The notes: a model not told the origin generated them from the sequence alone. Positions 1 through 7,781 are shown, counted from the stretch's first letter. The stretch is 19,135 bases of DNA from JAVXNW01 sp036645575 (GCA_036645575.1 JAVXNW010000051.1:1-19135), one strand, 5' to 3'. Numbers and translations: made by a program.

Positions 1-460
1 ATTTCGCTTGTTGCGACAAGCGACCGGCGCCGCCGCCGGCTCCCGCAAGGCTTGAAGCCTTGACGACATCCTTGCTCACGCAAAGGTTGGGACGAGGTTC
101 GAGGAGGCGTTAGGTTCGAAGGACGAGGTGGCGAGGAGGCGTAAGAGGCGCAAGCGGCGTTAGAAGGCGCTAAGCGTCGTTAAGCAGTCGCCAACCTGCG
201 CCCGCAGGCGCGCTGGCATCCAAGGACCTTCCTTGGCGGGGTCCAGGGGCAGCGCCCCGGCCGCCGGAGGCCCCCCGTCCGCCTCCCCTTAATATACTTC
301 CCGCCTCCCGGTTCCCCCCGCCTCCTCCTCGCCTCGTCGCTTTTGACGAGAAGATAATAAACTTGTCCCGGCTTCGTCACGCGGTGGGGATTGTATTTTT
401 GGGCGTTTTGCCGTACACTATAGGAGAGGAACCGCGCTAGCGTTTCCTGAAATGAAATGC
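1..460. repeat. Gene-free, GC-rich spacer with nested inverted repeats and degenerate short repeats
   Basis: I see no credible coding region here. Positions 5-22 form a hairpin (CGCTTGT, loop TGCG, ACAAGCG). Positions 48-63 form AAGGCTT/AAGCCTT. A purine-rich stretch at about 90-185 repeats variants of AGGCGTTAG / AGGCGTAAG / AGGCGCTAAG every 9 to 14 bases. Further on there are CCAAGGA/TCCTTGG (about 220-236), GGGGC/GCCCC (about 246-258), and CTCGTC/GACGAG (333-350). The right edge carries the promoter of the next gene. The composition is like that of mosaic intergenic repeats in GC-rich Clostridia, but I cannot assign a family. Confidence 0.55.
391..419 (+). promoter_or_regulatory. Candidate sigma-A promoter for the rhomboid-like gene
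   Basis: TTGTAT (391-396) and TACACT (414-419) are separated by exactly 17 bases. The hexamers match the consensus only partly, so this is tentative. It would give a 5' UTR of about 55 bases before the start at 480, and could also drive thiN, which starts 3 bases after the first gene. Confidence 0.4.
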
Positions 461-479
461 GTGGAGAGGCGGTTGGCCG

Positions 480-1127
480 ATGAAGTTACCCTATGATTTC
501 GAGCGCAAGATGCGCAGGTTTACGATCTCGAACCTAATGAATTACGTCGTAGGCGGCATGGCGCTGGTATTTGTGTTGGACTTGTTTGCGCCGGGACTGC
601 GCCTGTACAGCCTGCTGTCGTTCAACTGGGCGGCGATCATGCATGGCCAAGTGTGGCGGCTTGTGACGTTTATCTTTTTGCCGCCGAACACGTCGCTGCT
701 CTGGATCATCTTTTCGCTATATTTCTACTGGATGGTCGGCACGACGCTTGAGAACCAGTGGGGCACGTTCAAGTTCAATCTGTTTTACTGGGTCGGGATA
801 CTGGCCAACATTGTGGCGGGCATGCTGACGGGCTACGCGACCAACACCTACCTGAACCTGTCGCTGTTTTTGGCGTTTGCGGCGCTCAACCCCAATTTTC
901 AGCTGCTGGTGTTTTTCGTGCTGCCGATAAAGATCAAGTACTTGGCGCTGCTTGACGTGGCGCTGTACGTCTACGCGGCGATCACGGGCGGGCTGCCGAC
1001 GCTGGTCATGATCGTGGTGTCGCTGGCAAACGTCATCTTGTTCCTGGGCGGCGACCTGCTCAACAACATAAAGCGCGACTCGCAGTACTGGAAGACGCGC
1101 CGGAATTTCAGAAAGACGATGAAGTGA
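480..1127 (+). CDS. Rhomboid-fold integral membrane protein, probably catalytically inactive
   Basis: A 215-residue polytopic membrane protein with about six hydrophobic segments, a short basic N-terminus (FERKMRRFT) and a basic C-terminal tail. The loop after the first membrane segment has the rhomboid-like signature GQVWRLVTFIFLPP, followed by GTTLENQWGTFKFNLFYW and later NPNFQLLVFFVLPIKIK, as in rhomboid-like proteins of Clostridia. The Gly-x-Ser-Gly of active rhomboids is missing: the equivalent segment reads NLSLFLAFAALNPN, and no histidine follows in the last segments. It therefore looks like a pseudoprotease (Derlin/iRhom-like in principle) rather than an active intramembrane serine protease. 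An AGAGG-like ribosome site lies about 10 bases upstream of the ATG. Its partner is unknown. thiN follows after 3 bases, so the two are probably co-transcribed. Confidence 0.8.
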   Translation: MKLPYDFERKMRRFTISNLMNYVVGGMALVFVLDLFAPGLRLYSLLSFNWAAIMHGQVWRLVTFIFLPPNTSLLWIIFSLYFYWMVGTTLENQWGTFKFNLFYWVGILANIVAGMLTGYATNTYLNLSLFLAFAALNPNFQLLVFFVLPIKIKYLALLDVALYVYAAITGGLPTLVMIVVSLANVILFLGGDLLNNIKRDSQYWKTRRNFRKTMK

Positions 1128-1130
1128 GCC

Positions 1131-1775
1131 GTGAATGAGCCAATTTGCATGATTGTGGGGGCGGCGGCGCTGCTGGCACGCTGCCCAACGCCGAAGGCGG
1201 GCGACCTCGTGATTGCGGCGGACGGCGGCTATCGGCACCTGCAGGCGGCGGGGATCGCGCCGGACATCGTCGTGGGCGATTTTGATTCCGCGCCCGCGCC
1301 GATGTCCGGTCAGGTGATCAAGCTGCCCTGCGAAAAGGACGACACCGACATGATGGCCGCGATCAAGCTGGGTCTTGCGCGCGGCTATCGCGCGTTTGCG
1401 CTCTACGGGGGCACCGGCGGGCGGATCGACCACACGCTGGGGAACATTCAGGCGCTGTGCTATCTCGCGCAGCATGGCGCGCAGGGACGCCTGTACGACG
1501 CGGAGGTCGTGCTGACCGCCATCACCAACGCGCGGCTGCGCTTTACCGGGGCGGATCGCGGCACGGTTTCCGTGTTTCCGCTGGCCGGCGACGCGTGCGG
1601 CGTGTCCATTGAGGGGCTCAAATATCCCCTCAATGGGGTAAAAATGCGCGCCGCCGTGCCGCTTGGCGTCAGCAATGAGCTGCTTGGCGGCCCGGGCGCG
1701 GTGACGGTGACGGACGGAACGCTGGTGATCGTCTATCCCCGGTCGATTGCGCCGCCCCAGATAGAAGGCATTTGA
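1131..1775 (+). CDS. thiN: Thiamine pyrophosphokinase (thiamine diphosphokinase)
   Basis: A 214-residue cytosolic enzyme that transfers pyrophosphate from ATP to thiamine, giving the cofactor thiamine diphosphate. Family motifs appear in order: AADGGYRHL near residue 30, VVGDFDS near 47-53, KDDTDMMAAIKLGL near 66-80 (acidic metal/ATP site), GGTGGRIDHTLGN near 95-107, and the C-terminal substrate-side motif SIEGLKYPLNGV. Length is typical. The start is a GTG three bases after the rhomboid stop; an in-frame ATG at 1149 would remove the first beta strand and is less likely. The gene converges on aroK, with 46 bases between their stops. The SIEGLKYPLNG codons form a perfect 11-bp inverted repeat (see findings). 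No thiamine riboswitch is visible upstream, so regulation is unclear. Confidence 0.95.
   Translation: MNEPICMIVGAAALLARCPTPKAGDLVIAADGGYRHLQAAGIAPDIVVGDFDSAPAPMSGQVIKLPCEKDDTDMMAAIKLGLARGYRAFALYGGTGGRIDHTLGNIQALCYLAQHGAQGRLYDAEVVLTAITNARLRFTGADRGTVSVFPLAGDACGVSIEGLKYPLNGVKMRAAVPLGVSNELLGGPGAVTVTDGTLVIVYPRSIAPPQIEGI
1606..1636 (+). repeat. Perfect 11-bp inverted repeat inside thiN
   Basis: CCATTGAGGGG (1606-1616) and CCCCTCAATGG (1626-1636) are exact reverse complements around a 9-base loop. They encode the conserved SIEGLKYPLNG motif. The hairpin may be a by-product of codon choice or may affect the mRNA. Confidence 0.7.
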
Positions 1776-1821
1776 CCGGGCGGCAAGCCCGCCGCAACCC
1801 TTGATAGATTATTGCGCCGCG

Positions 1822-2421
1822 CTATGGCAAAAAAGACCCGGACTGCGCCGATCCTTGCGCGGGCGCGTCAAGGATCAGGCGCGTAAGTGCGACCTTTGCG
1901 GCGGGGAAGGCGGCGGGAACGCGCAGGCGGGCGGTGGCGGTCTGCGCGTAGAGGGGGATTCGCGCCTGCGCAAGGGCGTAGAGCGCGGCGGGATTTCCGC
2001 GCAGCAGCGGCCGCGTCGCGGGGTCGATGTCCGAAAAAATCGCGGAAAGCGGGCGGTCTAGCCATATGGTCAGCGCGCCTTCGCGCAGCGCGCGCCGGTT
2101 CTCCGCGTCGAGCACCACGCCGCCGCCGCAGGCGACGATCGCGCCGGTGCCAAGCAGCGCAATCACCGCCTCTTTTTCAAGCGTCCGGAAGACCGCTTCG
2201 CCCGCGTCAAACAGCGCCTCGACGCTTTGCCCGGCGCGCGCGCAGATCCAGTCGTCCATGTCGATAAACGGGCGGTTCAGCTGCGCCGCCACCGCCCGCC
2301 CGAGCGCGCTCTTGCCCGCGCCCGGAAGCCCGATCAGCATGACGCAGCGCGCCGCGCCGCCGGGCACGCCGGGTAGGCCGGGTGCGTCGGGTACGCCGCC
2401 GGGTACGCCGGGCGCGCTCAT
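1822..2421 (-). CDS. aroK: Shikimate kinase, with a Gly/Pro-rich N-terminal extension
   Basis: A 199-residue kinase that phosphorylates shikimate to shikimate-3-phosphate with ATP. Visible motifs: P-loop GLPGAGKS at residues 31-38, DMDDW (Mg and shikimate side) near 54-58, FRTLEKE with the substrate arginine, ACGGGVV, lid motif DPATRPLLRG, and ARIPLYAQTA. It is last in the aro operon and its ATG overlaps the aroE stop by 4 bases (ATGA), which implies translational coupling; no good ribosome site of its own is seen. Ahead of the catalytic core is a Gly-Val-Pro-rich stretch of about 20 residues (GVPGGVPDAPGLPGVPGG) not normal for the family. An internal ATG at 2340, just before the P-loop, could restore normal length but has no ribosome site. 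The C-terminus (after LTRLILDAP) is also a low-complexity tail that overlaps a hairpin and an A/T run. Confidence 0.93.
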   Translation of the reverse strand: MSAPGVPGGVPDAPGLPGVPGGAARCVMLIGLPGAGKSALGRAVAAQLNRPFIDMDDWICARAGQSVEALFDAGEAVFRTLEKEAVIALLGTGAIVACGGGVVLDAENRRALREGALTIWLDRPLSAIFSDIDPATRPLLRGNPAALYALAQARIPLYAQTATARLRVPAAFPAAKVALTRLILDAPAQGSAQSGSFLP

Positions 2422-3254
2422 GATTGCGGGGCCTTGCACATTTCTTCGTAGATCGCGTCGGTCAGCGCGCACGCCGCTTGGTCGGCTTGCGCGTCCAGCG
2501 CGCACGCGTGCCAGAGCTGCTCCGCCCTGACCGCCTGCGCGACGAGCATGTACAGGCCGTTGACGCCCAAGCGCCCGGAGGCGCGGGCGATCTGCAAAAA
2601 GCGGGTCTCGGCGGGGTTGTAGATGAGGTCGATCAGCACCTGCGTGTTCAACAGCACGATCGGGTCGGCGGGGCAGGCGTCGGCATGGGGGAACATGCCC
2701 ACCGGCGTCGCGTTCACCAGCACGTCGTAGGTGAGGTCGCACAGGTTTTCCTCGCTCACCCACGCGCAGCGCGGGCCGGGCATGGGGCGGTTGAGCGGCT
2801 TGCGGCTGACGAGATAGAGCTGCTTTGCGCCGCCCGCGAGCAGCGCATAGACGACCGCCTGCGCCGCGCCGCCGCTCGCGCCCAGCACCCCGAACGTCTT
2901 GCCGCCTATGGCGATGCCCTCGTGCGCAAGCGTGCGCGTGAAGCCGAACACGTCGGTATTTTCGCCCGTCAGCGTTTCGCCGGTGCGCGTCACGGTGTTG
3001 ACCGCGCCGATTTTGCGCGCCTCGGGCGACAGGTGATCCATGAGAAGCAGCGCCGCCTGCTTGTAGGGCAGCGTGATGTTCACGCCCGACAGATCCTCGC
3101 GCGCCATGAGCGCCCGAAGCTCGGGCAACTTTTCCGGCGCAAGCTCGATCAGGCGATAGTCCGCCCGCGTGCCCGTCAGTTCGCAATACAGCCTGTGAAT
3201 GGGCAGCGACAGGCTGTGTCCCAGTTTTTCTCCGATCAGGGCGAAGTGTTCCAT
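2418..3254 (-). CDS. aroE: Shikimate dehydrogenase (NADP-type)
   Basis: A 278-residue enzyme reducing 3-dehydroshikimate to shikimate. The N-terminal substrate domain shows GEKLGHSLSLPIH (residues 8-20, shikimate-binding serines), NITLPYK with catalytic Lys65, GAVNT, and GENTD with Asp101. The nucleotide domain shows the glycine loop LGASGGAAQAV, VSRKPLNRP, and NATPVGM, and the C-terminus has NGLYMLVAQA. The ATG at 3254 has GGAG eight bases upstream and lies inside the end of pheA (19-base overlap). The stop overlaps aroK by 4 bases. All active-site motifs are present, so it should be functional. Confidence 0.96.
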   Translation of the reverse strand: MEHFALIGEKLGHSLSLPIHRLYCELTGTRADYRLIELAPEKLPELRALMAREDLSGVNITLPYKQAALLLMDHLSPEARKIGAVNTVTRTGETLTGENTDVFGFTRTLAHEGIAIGGKTFGVLGASGGAAQAVVYALLAGGAKQLYLVSRKPLNRPMPGPRCAWVSEENLCDLTYDVLVNATPVGMFPHADACPADPIVLLNTQVLIDLIYNPAETRFLQIARASGRLGVNGLYMLVAQAVRAEQLWHACALDAQADQAACALTDAIYEEMCKAPQS

Positions 3255-4447
3255 GGCGCAATCTCCTTTGCTTTTTGGTAAAGTCCGAGCAGCTGAAGCG
3301 TGTCGGTGTCGCGCGAAGCCGCCTCAAGCGCGCGCTCGAGCGCCGGGCGGTCGTTGTGCCAGTCGAGGTCGGCTCGGAAGGCGTAGGTGAATTGCGCGCC
3401 GGGCACGGGGCGCGATTCGAGCTTGATCAGGTTGATGTGCCCCTGCGCAAACGCCCCGGTCACCCGCGCAAGCGCGCCCACATGGTCGCCCAGCCGGAAC
3501 GTGATCGACGCCTTGTCCGCCGCGGGATCGGCCTTCGGCGACAGGGCGACGATGGCAAAGCGGGTCGCGTTGTTCGGCGCGTCGCTTATGTCCTGCCGCA
3601 AGACGCACAAGCCCCACTTTTTGGCCGCGTCCAGCGACGCGATCGCCGCAATCGACGGATCGCCGGCCTTTGAAACCTGCCGCGCGCTGAGCGCGGTATT
3701 TTGTGACGGCATCAGCCGCCACTCGCTGTGCGCCAGCAAAAACTCGTGGCACTGCGCGATGGCCTGCGGGTGCGAGCACACCTCGCGCACATCGGAAAGG
3801 CGCGCGCCGCATACGCCCAAAAGCTGGTGCCTGACCGGCACATACACCTCCCCCACGATCGAAAGCCCGTATTTTTCGATCAGGCGCTCGCTCTCAAGCA
3901 CCGTGCCCGTGGTCGAGTTCTCGACCGGAAGCACCGCGTAATCCGCGCCGCCCGCGCGCACCGCCCACGCCGCCGCGTCAAACGAGGGACAGGCGGTCGC
4001 GCTTGCGTCCTTGCCAAAATAGCGCCGCGCCGCCTCCTCGGAAAACGCGCCCGACGTGCCCGGATAGGCCACCCGCGTTCGCGCGTCCCACATTGGCGCG
4101 GCCGCTTCCGGCTCGCTGGGCGGGGCGATCTCGCTGGGCGCGGCCGCTTCCGGCTCGCTGGGCGGGGCCGCTTCCGCCTCGCCCGGCACGGCATGCTGAC
4201 ACTGGCGGCTGAGAGCCATGATCTGGCGGTAGAGCGCGCAAACGGCGGGCGCGTCCGCCGGGTCTTTGACGCGCGCGGCGACCTGTTCCAGCACGATTTT
4301 TTCGCGATTGGGTTGATAGACCGGGAGGCCGCGCGCCCGCTTCTCGCGCGCAATCGCGCGGGAAACGTCCATTCGCGCCTCCAAGAGCGCGACCAGCTGC
4401 GCGTCCAGCGCGTCGATCTGCGCGCGGCATTGGGCTAAGTCCGGCAT
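3236..4447 (-). CDS. pheA: Bifunctional chorismate mutase / prephenate dehydratase (P-protein)
   Basis: A 403-residue cytosolic enzyme that converts chorismate to prephenate and then to phenylpyruvate, committing flux to phenylalanine. Residues 1-87 are an AroQ-type chorismate mutase (ALLEARMDVSRAIAREK, VYQPNREK). Residues about 88-119 are a Glu/Ala/Pro-rich linker made of repeats. Residues about 125-305 are prephenate dehydratase (YPGTSGAFSEEAA, VLPVENSTTGTV, CSHPQAIAQC, DAPNNATRFAIV with the catalytic Thr-Arg-Phe). The C-terminal ACT domain carries GALARV and ESRP, the Phe-binding motifs, so feedback inhibition by Phe is expected. The start at 4447 is preferred over a longer ATG at 4465 because GGAAGGAG lies 8 bases before it. 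It overlaps aroC by 13 bases and aroE by 19. The presence of pheA gives a reason for the Phe-responsive leader upstream of the operon. Confidence 0.96.
   Translation of the reverse strand: MPDLAQCRAQIDALDAQLVALLEARMDVSRAIAREKRARGLPVYQPNREKIVLEQVAARVKDPADAPAVCALYRQIMALSRQCQHAVPGEAEAAPPSEPEAAAPSEIAPPSEPEAAAPMWDARTRVAYPGTSGAFSEEAARRYFGKDASATACPSFDAAAWAVRAGGADYAVLPVENSTTGTVLESERLIEKYGLSIVGEVYVPVRHQLLGVCGARLSDVREVCSHPQAIAQCHEFLLAHSEWRLMPSQNTALSARQVSKAGDPSIAAIASLDAAKKWGLCVLRQDISDAPNNATRFAIVALSPKADPAADKASITFRLGDHVGALARVTGAFAQGHINLIKLESRPVPGAQFTYAFRADLDWHNDRPALERALEAASRDTDTLQLLGLYQKAKEIAPWNTSP
4095..4167 (-). repeat. In-frame 42-bp-period direct repeat in the pheA linker
   Basis: A 31-base segment at 4095-4125 is repeated exactly at 4137-4167, giving a period of 42 bases (14 codons). 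A further partial copy (GGCCGCTTCCG) follows at about 4165-4175. In protein it is PPSEPEAAAPSEIA followed by PPSEPEAAAP. It looks like a coding minisatellite in the flexible linker between the mutase and dehydratase domains. Confidence 0.85.
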
Positions 4448-5454
4448 GACAATCGCTCCTTCCACAGTTCGCCCAGCGCGAGCGCCGCCGCCGCCTCGAC
4501 GACCGGCAGCGCGCGCGGCACGATCGACGGGTCGTGCCGGCCGCGCACCTCGATCTGCGCGTCCCGCATTTGCTCAAGCGACACCGACTTTTGCGGCCGC
4601 GCGATCGAGGGCGTGGGCTTGATCGCCACCTGAAACACGAGCGGCTCGCCGTTTGTGATGCCGCCAAGCACGCCGCCGTTGTGGTTGCTCAGGTGGACGA
4701 GCGCGCCGTTTTCGACGCGCATCTGGTCGTTTGCCTCGCTTGCGCGCATGGCGCACAGCGCAAAGCCGTCCCCGAACGACACGCCCTTGACGGCGGGAAT
4801 GGCAAAGAGCAGGCTTGAGACGACCGACTCGACCGAGTCGAAAAAGGGCGCGCCCAGCCCTTGCGCTAGGCCCGTCACGGTGCATGAAATGACGCCGCCG
4901 ACCGCGTCCAAGTCGCGCTTGGCCGACAGGATCTCTTCCTGCATCGCGGCATTTAACCCGTCGCCCCGAACGCGGCCGATCTGAACGATCTTGGCCGCGA
5001 TCGCCACGCCGCTTTGGGCGAGCCATTGCGCGCAAAGCGCGCCCGCGAACAGGAGCGGCGCGGTCATCCGCCCGGAAAAATGGCCGCCGCCGCGCGGGTC
5101 CTCAAACCCGCCGTAGCGCACATGCCCGGTAAAATCCGCGTGACCGGGGCGCGGAACCTGCATGTGCGCCGCATAATCGCCCGAATGCTGATCGGCGTTT
5201 TCGATGATCGCGGTGAGCGCGGTGCCGGTCAGGCGCCCCTCGTACAGCCCCGAGAGGATCCTGAATGAATCGCACTCGCGCCGACTGGTCGATAGCGGCG
5301 ATCCGCCGGGCGCGCGCCGCGCCATCTGGCGCGCGACGTCCGCAAGGTCGGGCTGAAACCCGGCTGGAAGGCCGTCGAGCACCACGCCGATCGCCGGGCC
5401 GTGCGATTCGCCAAAGAGCGTCACGCGCAGGTACCTACCCCATGAATCCGCCAC
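4435..5454 (-). CDS. aroC: Chorismate synthase
   Basis: A 339-residue FMN-dependent enzyme that turns EPSP into chorismate. Motifs: WGRYLRVTLFGESHG at residues 5-19, RRECDSFRILSG, RPGHADFTGHVRYG, RGGGHFSGRMTA, then SFGDGFALCAMRASEAND, NHNGGVLGGITNGEP and VRGRHDPSIVPRALPVVE. The GTG at 5454 is chosen because GGGGGGA lies 6 bases upstream and the family usually begins only a few residues before the WG motif; an ATG at 5478 would add eight unrelated residues. The gene starts 20 bases inside aroA and its end overlaps pheA by 13 bases. No key residue is missing. Confidence 0.96.
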   Translation of the reverse strand: MADSWGRYLRVTLFGESHGPAIGVVLDGLPAGFQPDLADVARQMARRAPGGSPLSTSRRECDSFRILSGLYEGRLTGTALTAIIENADQHSGDYAAHMQVPRPGHADFTGHVRYGGFEDPRGGGHFSGRMTAPLLFAGALCAQWLAQSGVAIAAKIVQIGRVRGDGLNAAMQEEILSAKRDLDAVGGVISCTVTGLAQGLGAPFFDSVESVVSSLLFAIPAVKGVSFGDGFALCAMRASEANDQMRVENGALVHLSNHNGGVLGGITNGEPLVFQVAIKPTPSIARPQKSVSLEQMRDAQIEVRGRHDPSIVPRALPVVEAAAALALGELWKERLSCRT

Positions 5455-6721
5455 AAACGATCCCCCCCAGCGCTTCAAAATCCTTCAAAAACCCCGGATA
5501 GCTCTTGCTTAGGCACTGCGCGTCGTCAAGCGTGGTCGCGCCGCTCGCGTGAAGCGCCGCGATCGCCAGCATCATCGCGATCCGGTGGTCGCCGTGCGTC
5601 TGGCAATCGCAGCCCGTCAGGTGCGCATTGCCCTGGATGATCAGCCCGTCGTCTGTCTCAAGCACCTGCGCGCCCAGTCGCGTCAGCTCCTCGCACGTGG
5701 CGTGCAGCCGGTCGCTCTCCTTGTAGCGCAGCCGGCTCGCGTTGACGATCCGGCTCTCGCCGCTCGAAAGCGCGCAGGTAAGCGCCAGCATCGGCACGAC
5801 GTCCGGGCACTGGCTCGCGTCAATCACCGCTCCGCGCAGTTCGCCCCCGCGCACGCGCACGCCGCGCTGCCCGCGCGAGAGGTCCGCGCCCATGTGCATC
5901 AGGTGGTCGAGCACCGCCTGATCGGCCTGATCCGAAAGCGCCGGAAGCCCGGTCACCGTCACGTCCGCGCCCAGCGCCGCCGCGCACAAAAACACCGCCG
6001 CCTGCGAGTAGTCGCCCTCAATCAGCACGTCGCGCCCCTTGTAGCGCTGCCCGCCCGCGATCGTGAACAGCCGCCCGTCCTTCGTCTCCACCTGCGCGCC
6101 GAACGCCGCCATCATCCGAAGCGTCATGTCGATGTAGCCCTTTGACTCGATCGGCCCGACCAATTTGATGCGCGATTGCCCGCTGACGAGCGGCAGCGCC
6201 ATCAGAAGCCCCGACACGAACTGTGAGCTTATGTCGCCCGGAAGCGCGATCTCGCCCGACTTGAGCGTGCCCGAAACGGTCAGGTCGAGGCCGCTGCCGC
6301 TGCCGCGCTCGTAGAGGATGTCCTGCGCGCGGCACAGGTCCTCGTAGGGCCGCATCGGCCGCTGTCCCAATCGCCCGCGCCCGACAAAGTGCGCGCCGCT
6401 TCCGACCGCGAGCGACGCGGGCAAGAGAAAGCGGAGCGTCGAGCCCGATTCGCGGCAGTCGATCAGCGCGGGCGCGCGGTGGCGCTTGGCGTCAAGGCCG
6501 TTTACGCGCACCAAATTGCCCGAAAGCTTGGTCAAGTGCGCGCCCAGCGCGGAAATGCCCATGAGCGTCGCGCGCACGTCGTCGCTCTCCTCGATGGGGC
6601 CCACGTTCACCGCGCCCCGGGAAAGCGCCGCCAACACGAGCGCCCGGTGCGCCTGGCTCTTGCTGGGCGGCGCGGCGATTGTGCCCGACAGCGTGCCGGG
6701 GTAGATTCTCACCTTAGCCAC
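5435..6721 (-). CDS. aroA: 3-phosphoshikimate 1-carboxyvinyltransferase (EPSP synthase)
   Basis: A 428-residue enzyme that joins phosphoenolpyruvate to shikimate-3-phosphate. Motifs: PPSKSQAHRALVLAAL (residues 18-33, phosphate-binding Lys and Arg), CRESGSTLRFLLP, GRLGQRPMRPYEDL, GDISSQFVSGLLMALPL, RLRYKESDR, HGDHRIAMMLAIAAL and KSYPGFLKDFEALGG. The segment equal to E. coli NAGTAMRP reads ESGSTLRF here. The GTG start at 6721 has GAAGG seven bases upstream and overlaps aroB by 13 bases. Two inverted-repeat domains and normal length indicate a functional enzyme. Confidence 0.97.
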   Translation of the reverse strand: MAKVRIYPGTLSGTIAAPPSKSQAHRALVLAALSRGAVNVGPIEESDDVRATLMGISALGAHLTKLSGNLVRVNGLDAKRHRAPALIDCRESGSTLRFLLPASLAVGSGAHFVGRGRLGQRPMRPYEDLCRAQDILYERGSGSGLDLTVSGTLKSGEIALPGDISSQFVSGLLMALPLVSGQSRIKLVGPIESKGYIDMTLRMMAAFGAQVETKDGRLFTIAGGQRYKGRDVLIEGDYSQAAVFLCAAALGADVTVTGLPALSDQADQAVLDHLMHMGADLSRGQRGVRVRGGELRGAVIDASQCPDVVPMLALTCALSSGESRIVNASRLRYKESDRLHATCEELTRLGAQVLETDDGLIIQGNAHLTGCDCQTHGDHRIAMMLAIAALHASGATTLDDAQCLSKSYPGFLKDFEALGGIVCGGFMG

Positions 6722-7773
6722 ATAAACACCTTCTCAAAGAAGTCGGGCGGGACCGCGACGATCTTTCCCGCGCCCACTTTTGTCAATACCACGGCGTTCA
6801 TCCTGCCGTTCAGGTTCTTTTTGTCAAGCGGCAGCGCCGCGCGCATGCCGGTAAGCAGCGGCGCAGGGCAGCTGGTCGGAAGATGCCACCTGCGCACGAG
6901 GCGCTCGACCGCCTGCGCGGTGCCGGGCGCGCTCAGGTTCGCGGCCTCGCTCAAATGCGTGATGAGGCACATGCCGATCGCGACCGCCTGCCCGTGCGAA
7001 TAGCCCGAAAAGGCCTGCGCCGCCTCGATCGCGTGACCCAGTGTGTGCCCGAAATTGAGCAGCATCCGCTCGCCCGTGTCGCGCTCGTCTTCTTCGACGA
7101 GCGCCTTTTTGAACTTGACCGACTGAAGGATCAGCTGGTCGATCTGCGCGCGCGCGTCGGGCGCGAGCAATTGCGCGCACATCTCCTGGTCAAACGTCAG
7201 CGCGTATTTGATCACTTCGCCCATGCCGGAAAGAAATTCGGACTCCGGCAGCGTTTGAAGTGCGTCCGGGTCGATCACGACGAGCGCGGGCTGGTGAAAG
7301 CAGCCGACCAAATTCTTGCCGCCCGCAAGGTCCACGCCGGTCTTTCCGCCAATGGCGCTGTCCACCTGCGCAAGCAGCGTCGTGGGCAATTGCACGCAGC
7401 GGATGCCGCGCAGGTAGGTCGCCGCCGCAAACCCGCCCACGTCGCCCACCACGCCGCCGCCCAGCGCGATCAGCACGTCCGAGCGCGTGACGCCGCCCGC
7501 GATCAGCGCCTCGTAGATGTCGCGCACGCACGAAAGCGACTTGCTCGCCTCGCCCGCCGGCAGGGTCAAGCGCGTTGAGGCAATGCCCGATCGCGCAAGC
7601 GACGACTCGACGCAGGGCGCGTACAGCGGTCCCACGTTTGAATCGGTCAACAGCAGCGCGCGCCGGGCCCTCGTCGCGCGCAGGATGGCCGCGCCCGCGC
7701 CCGTTAATCCCCCGCGCCCAAGGAGCAGGTCGTAACTGTTTTTTTCAAGCGCCACGCGCACGCACGCATCCAT
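6709..7773 (-). CDS. aroB: 3-dehydroquinate synthase
   Basis: A 354-residue NAD- and metal-dependent enzyme that cyclises DAHP to 3-dehydroquinate. Motifs: LPAGEASKSL, ALGGGVVGDVGGFAAATYLRG (NAD loop), PTTLLAQVDSAIGGKTGVD, GKNLVGCFHQP, SGMGEVIKYAL (metal Glu), LLNFGHTLGHAIE (metal His) and YSHGQAVAIGM (metal His). I place the start at ATG 7773, which has TGAGG six bases upstream and lies 8 bases past the aroF stop. A GTG at 7785, overlapping the aroF stop as GTGA, would add four residues and remains possible. The gene ends 13 bases inside aroA. Confidence 0.96.
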   Translation of the reverse strand: MDACVRVALEKNSYDLLLGRGGLTGAGAAILRATRARRALLLTDSNVGPLYAPCVESSLARSGIASTRLTLPAGEASKSLSCVRDIYEALIAGGVTRSDVLIALGGGVVGDVGGFAAATYLRGIRCVQLPTTLLAQVDSAIGGKTGVDLAGGKNLVGCFHQPALVVIDPDALQTLPESEFLSGMGEVIKYALTFDQEMCAQLLAPDARAQIDQLILQSVKFKKALVEEDERDTGERMLLNFGHTLGHAIEAAQAFSGYSHGQAVAIGMCLITHLSEAANLSAPGTAQAVERLVRRWHLPTSCPAPLLTGMRAALPLDKKNLNGRMNAVVLTKVGAGKIVAVPPDFFEKVFMWLR

Positions 7774-7781
7774 CGCGCGCC

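Noticed and set aside
1822..3327. A single 501-codon minus-strand frame suggesting a fused protein ending in shikimate kinase
   Set aside because: Only the part after 2421 encodes AroK. The first part is an out-of-frame reading of aroE; the ATGA overlap at 2418-2421 marks two separate genes.
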